Under the pieces are notes generated by a model that searched no databases, was not told the origin of the DNA, and saw only the letters and a program-made list of their open reading frames with translations. Source: Scytonema sp. RU_4_4 (GTDB lineage Bacteria; Cyanobacteriota; Cyanobacteriia; Cyanobacteriales; Nostocaceae). From it: a stretch of 32,675 nt of DNA. The stretch covers positions 1 through 32,675 of the forward strand of contig JAAUSC010000063.1 of assembly GCA_012031965.1 (NCBI GenBank). Direction: 5' to 3'. The position numbers were made by a program, and so were the translations under genes. Positions 31,110 through 32,675 of the stretch are shown here, one piece after another; within the stretch, counting starts at the first letter, position 1, and the number at the start of each line of letters is the position of its first letter.

Positions 31110-32162
31110 ATGTCATCACGTTTGTTGCCGAGAATTTTGTTTTGTTTGGCTTTTTTAGTAACATTATCAGTCGGCTTCAATATCTTCAATATTAAACCTG
31201 CCTTTGGCGTTACCTTCAAAGCGACTCCCTTAATTGTAGATGATGATGGAAGCCAGGATGGCATGACTGCCCTAGCGTTCATGTTGGAAAATCCCAAGTT
31301 CAACGTCAAGGCTATAACCATTGCTCAGGGACTCGCTCACCCACAAATATTTGGCAATAACGTAACGCGGATGCTAACTCGACTGGAAAAGACTGGGATA
31401 TCTGTTGGTATTGGCAGTGATGTACCCTTGGCTGGGAATAACGCTTTTCCAGATGCGTTTCGGGAAAGTACGGATACCTTTTGGGCACCTTTTGTCACAT
31501 TGCCTGAAAAAGCTTTGCAAACTGTCGATAATAGAGATGCAGCGAGCCTAATAATCGACACTGTGAAACAGTCACAAGACCCGGTGAGTATTTTGGCTAC
31601 TGGTCCTTTGACGAATATAGCAGAAGCACTCCGTCGTGATCCGACCATCGCTAAGAATATTGCTGCCATAGAAATCATGGGCGGTGCTGTCTTTGTTCCT
31701 GGTAATCTTAGGGAACACCTTGATCCTGTATTGAAACAAAACCAAGTTTCTGAATTTAACATCTGGGTAGATCCAGTAGCAGCACAGGAGGTATTTTCAG
31801 CAGGATTGCCAATATTCTTAACACCACTGGATGCAACTAACAAAATTGGGTTCACCAGAGCAGATTTGGAAGCATGGAAAGCAACTGGCACTCCTGAGAG
31901 TGTCATCGCATCAGAATTGTTAAACTTTGCTCTGACAGTTATTTCTGGAAATGATCCGTTGATCCCTAACCCTGCTTGGGATTTGGTTGCAGCTATAAAC
32001 CTCAGTGAACCGTCGTTTTGTGAGAAAACACCTTTGCACATAGAGGTGAATACGAATGGGAAACCAGAGGTGAACCAGGGGCAAACTGTTGCCATTCCTG
32101 GCTTACCACCGAACGCTAATGTATGTTTCAATCCGAGTTTTGCTAACTTCAAATTTAGCTAA
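31110..32162 (+). CDS. Secreted inosine-uridine-type nucleoside hydrolase
   Basis: A 350-residue protein. A signal peptide (LLPRILFCLAFLVTLSVGF, cleavage near KPAFG) precedes a nucleoside hydrolase domain. The N-terminal motif reads LIVDDDGSQDGMTALAF. Canonical enzymes have DTDPGxDD, so the Asp cluster is kept (D44, D46, D50) but the last Asp is Gly51. Later motifs are VSILATGPLTNIAEAL, IEIMGGAVFVPGN, EFNIWVDPVAAQEVF and PNPAWDLVAAI. It should cleave N-glycosidic bonds of nucleosides outside the cytoplasmic membrane, though the changed Asp may affect activity. After the stop, a PEP-CTERM-like tail lies in the +1 frame, which suggests that the native protein was longer. Confidence 0.9.
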   Translation: MSSRLLPRILFCLAFLVTLSVGFNIFNIKPAFGVTFKATPLIVDDDGSQDGMTALAFMLENPKFNVKAITIAQGLAHPQIFGNNVTRMLTRLEKTGISVGIGSDVPLAGNNAFPDAFRESTDTFWAPFVTLPEKALQTVDNRDAASLIIDTVKQSQDPVSILATGPLTNIAEALRRDPTIAKNIAAIEIMGGAVFVPGNLREHLDPVLKQNQVSEFNIWVDPVAAQEVFSAGLPIFLTPLDATNKIGFTRADLEAWKATGTPESVIASELLNFALTVISGNDPLIPNPAWDLVAAINLSEPSFCEKTPLHIEVNTNGKPEVNQGQTVAIPGLPPNANVCFNPSFANFKFS

Positions 32163-32286
32163 ATCCAAAAGAAGCCTCTCGGCTAAAGCAAAGTCTGTCC
32201 CTGAAGCTGATTCAGGGTTGGGTTTATTTGCAGTGGGTGCGTTGAGTACAGTGTTGTGGCGGAAGCGTTCGCACAAGTGCAAATAG
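32150..32286 (+). pseudogene. Out-of-frame PEP-CTERM-like tail of the nucleoside hydrolase
   Basis: In the +1 frame the sequence reads SNLAKSKRSLSAKAKSVPEA, then a hydrophobic helix (LGLFAVGALSTVLW) and a basic end (RKRSHKCK) before TAG at 32284. This is the layout of a PEP-CTERM sorting signal (VPEP, here VPEA; helix; Arg/Lys cluster). It directly follows the hydrolase domain and has no start of its own. One extra T near 32148 would explain the split. Confidence 0.65.
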
Positions 32287-32380
32287 ATCATAATCCTCAA
32301 ATCCACCTACTGTATCTATGACCTGGCGCTGATGGTTAAGATTGTCTAGTAAGGATCGGGCATGCGATCGCCATAGACTG

Positions 32381-32675
32381 ATGACTAGTGGCTTATTGAA
32401 ACGAAGTTATAGACTCATTTTCCTGCTGTTAGGGATGTGGCTGTTTTTGGATTTAACTTGCCACCTGGGAGCAGAAATCTTCTGGTTTGGTGAAGTTGGA
32501 TATTTACGAGAATTTTTGTTGCGCTTGTTGACGCAACTAGGTGTGTGGGCACTTGTCTTTTTTACCTCAGTCGGCTTTTTACTCAGCAATTTTCTTGTCG
32601 CCTCTAGGTTGAAGTACCCCCCAGGAGGACAAGGGGACAAGGGGACTAGGGGACTAGGGGACAAGGGGACAAGGG
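32381..32675 (+). CDS. UPF0182 (COG1615) membrane protein, 5' end only
   Basis: ATG 32381 opens MTSGLLKRSYRLIFLLLGMW. A first hydrophobic helix is followed by EIFWFGEVGYLREFLLRLLT, then a second helix (VWALVFFTSVGFLLSNFLVA) and SRLKYP. This pattern (W-F-x-E-V-G-Y ... R-L-K-Y-P) is the start of cyanobacterial UPF0182 proteins, which are about 900-1000 residues and of unknown function. An 8-nt repeat then reads as GGQGDKGTRGLGDK and so on, in frame, to the window edge. The gene continues beyond 32675. Confidence 0.8.
   Translation, partial: MTSGLLKRSYRLIFLLLGMWLFLDLTCHLGAEIFWFGEVGYLREFLLRLLTQLGVWALVFFTSVGFLLSNFLVASRLKYPPGGQGDKGTRGLGDKGTR
32627..32675. repeat. 8-nt tandem repeat, six units, cut by the window end
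   Basis: GGACAAGG or GGACTAGG six times from 32627 to 32674. It is the same octamer family as at 9111-9182, read on the other strand. It lies inside the UPF0182 frame after RLKYP. The total number of units is unknown because the window ends. Confidence 0.9.

Noticed and set aside
31337-32152. 271-residue minus-strand frame
   Set aside because: It is the shadow of the nucleoside hydrolase, which has clear motifs and a signal peptide on the other strand.

Overview
The window looks like chromosomal DNA of a filamentous, probably heterocyst-forming cyanobacterium (Nostocales-like). The evidence is the many GCGATCGC (HIP1) octamers, short tandem repeats of 7 and 8 nt, GC-rich palindromic interspersed repeats, and typical cyanobacterial genes: class II fructose/sedoheptulose bisphosphatase next to hemA, DICT, DUF1830, DUF4079 and Uma2 proteins, a UPF0182 protein and a NatD-like permease. 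No complete mobile element, rRNA, tRNA or CRISPR array was recognised.

Layout. 1-1540: a decayed IS200/IS605-type tnpB locus with a small upstream ORF and three strong inverted repeats. 1737-3865: a 53-residue membrane protein, a NatD/LivH permease and a frameshifted larE-like gene. 3860-5301: an orphan antitoxin-like gene, then the wreck of a secreted haemagglutinin-like gene among palindromic repeats. 5310-7539: a tightly overlapping Mrp Na+/H+ antiporter operon read right to left (E, F, G, A-like, B). Its upstream end stops at a repeat-rich junction that also truncates a TIGR03960-type radical SAM gene (7536-9596). 9698-13684: a STAS protein, two conserved small proteins, ClpS, a frameshifted CPBP protease-like gene and a pentapeptide-repeat protein. 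13717-16745: a DICT plus degenerate HD-GYP protein and a frameshifted B12-binding radical SAM gene. 17308-21581: a plus-strand run (DUF1830, DUF4079, Rpn/DUF4351 nuclease-like, membrane protein, ABC ATPase) meeting a convergent OmpR-type response regulator. 22141-26756: a small conserved protein, a monothiol glutaredoxin-BolA pair, a candidate MITE, a secreted helical protein, plsC, tadA and grxC. 27683-30109: glpX and hemA. 30172-32675: a DUF559 remnant, a Uma2 protein, a secreted nucleoside hydrolase whose PEP-CTERM tail is out of frame, and the start of a UPF0182 gene cut by the window edge.

Recurring themes. Most genes are housekeeping or regulatory. The unusual feature is erosion. Four genes (tnpB, larE-like, CPBP, B12-radical SAM) each need one inserted base to restore a full-length frame, and the nucleoside hydrolase has an apparent +1 shift at its 3' end. 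This could be real gene decay or systematic indel error. An 8-nt tandem repeat (GGACAAGG type) sits in frame inside two genes, and a roughly 53-bp dispersed repeat occurs both at the Mrp/radical-SAM junction and inside the candidate MITE. I did not find convincing evidence for a new multi-gene defence or metabolic system. The most interesting loci are the 7.5 kb junction, the in-frame 8-nt repeats and the nucleoside hydrolase/PEP-CTERM arrangement.
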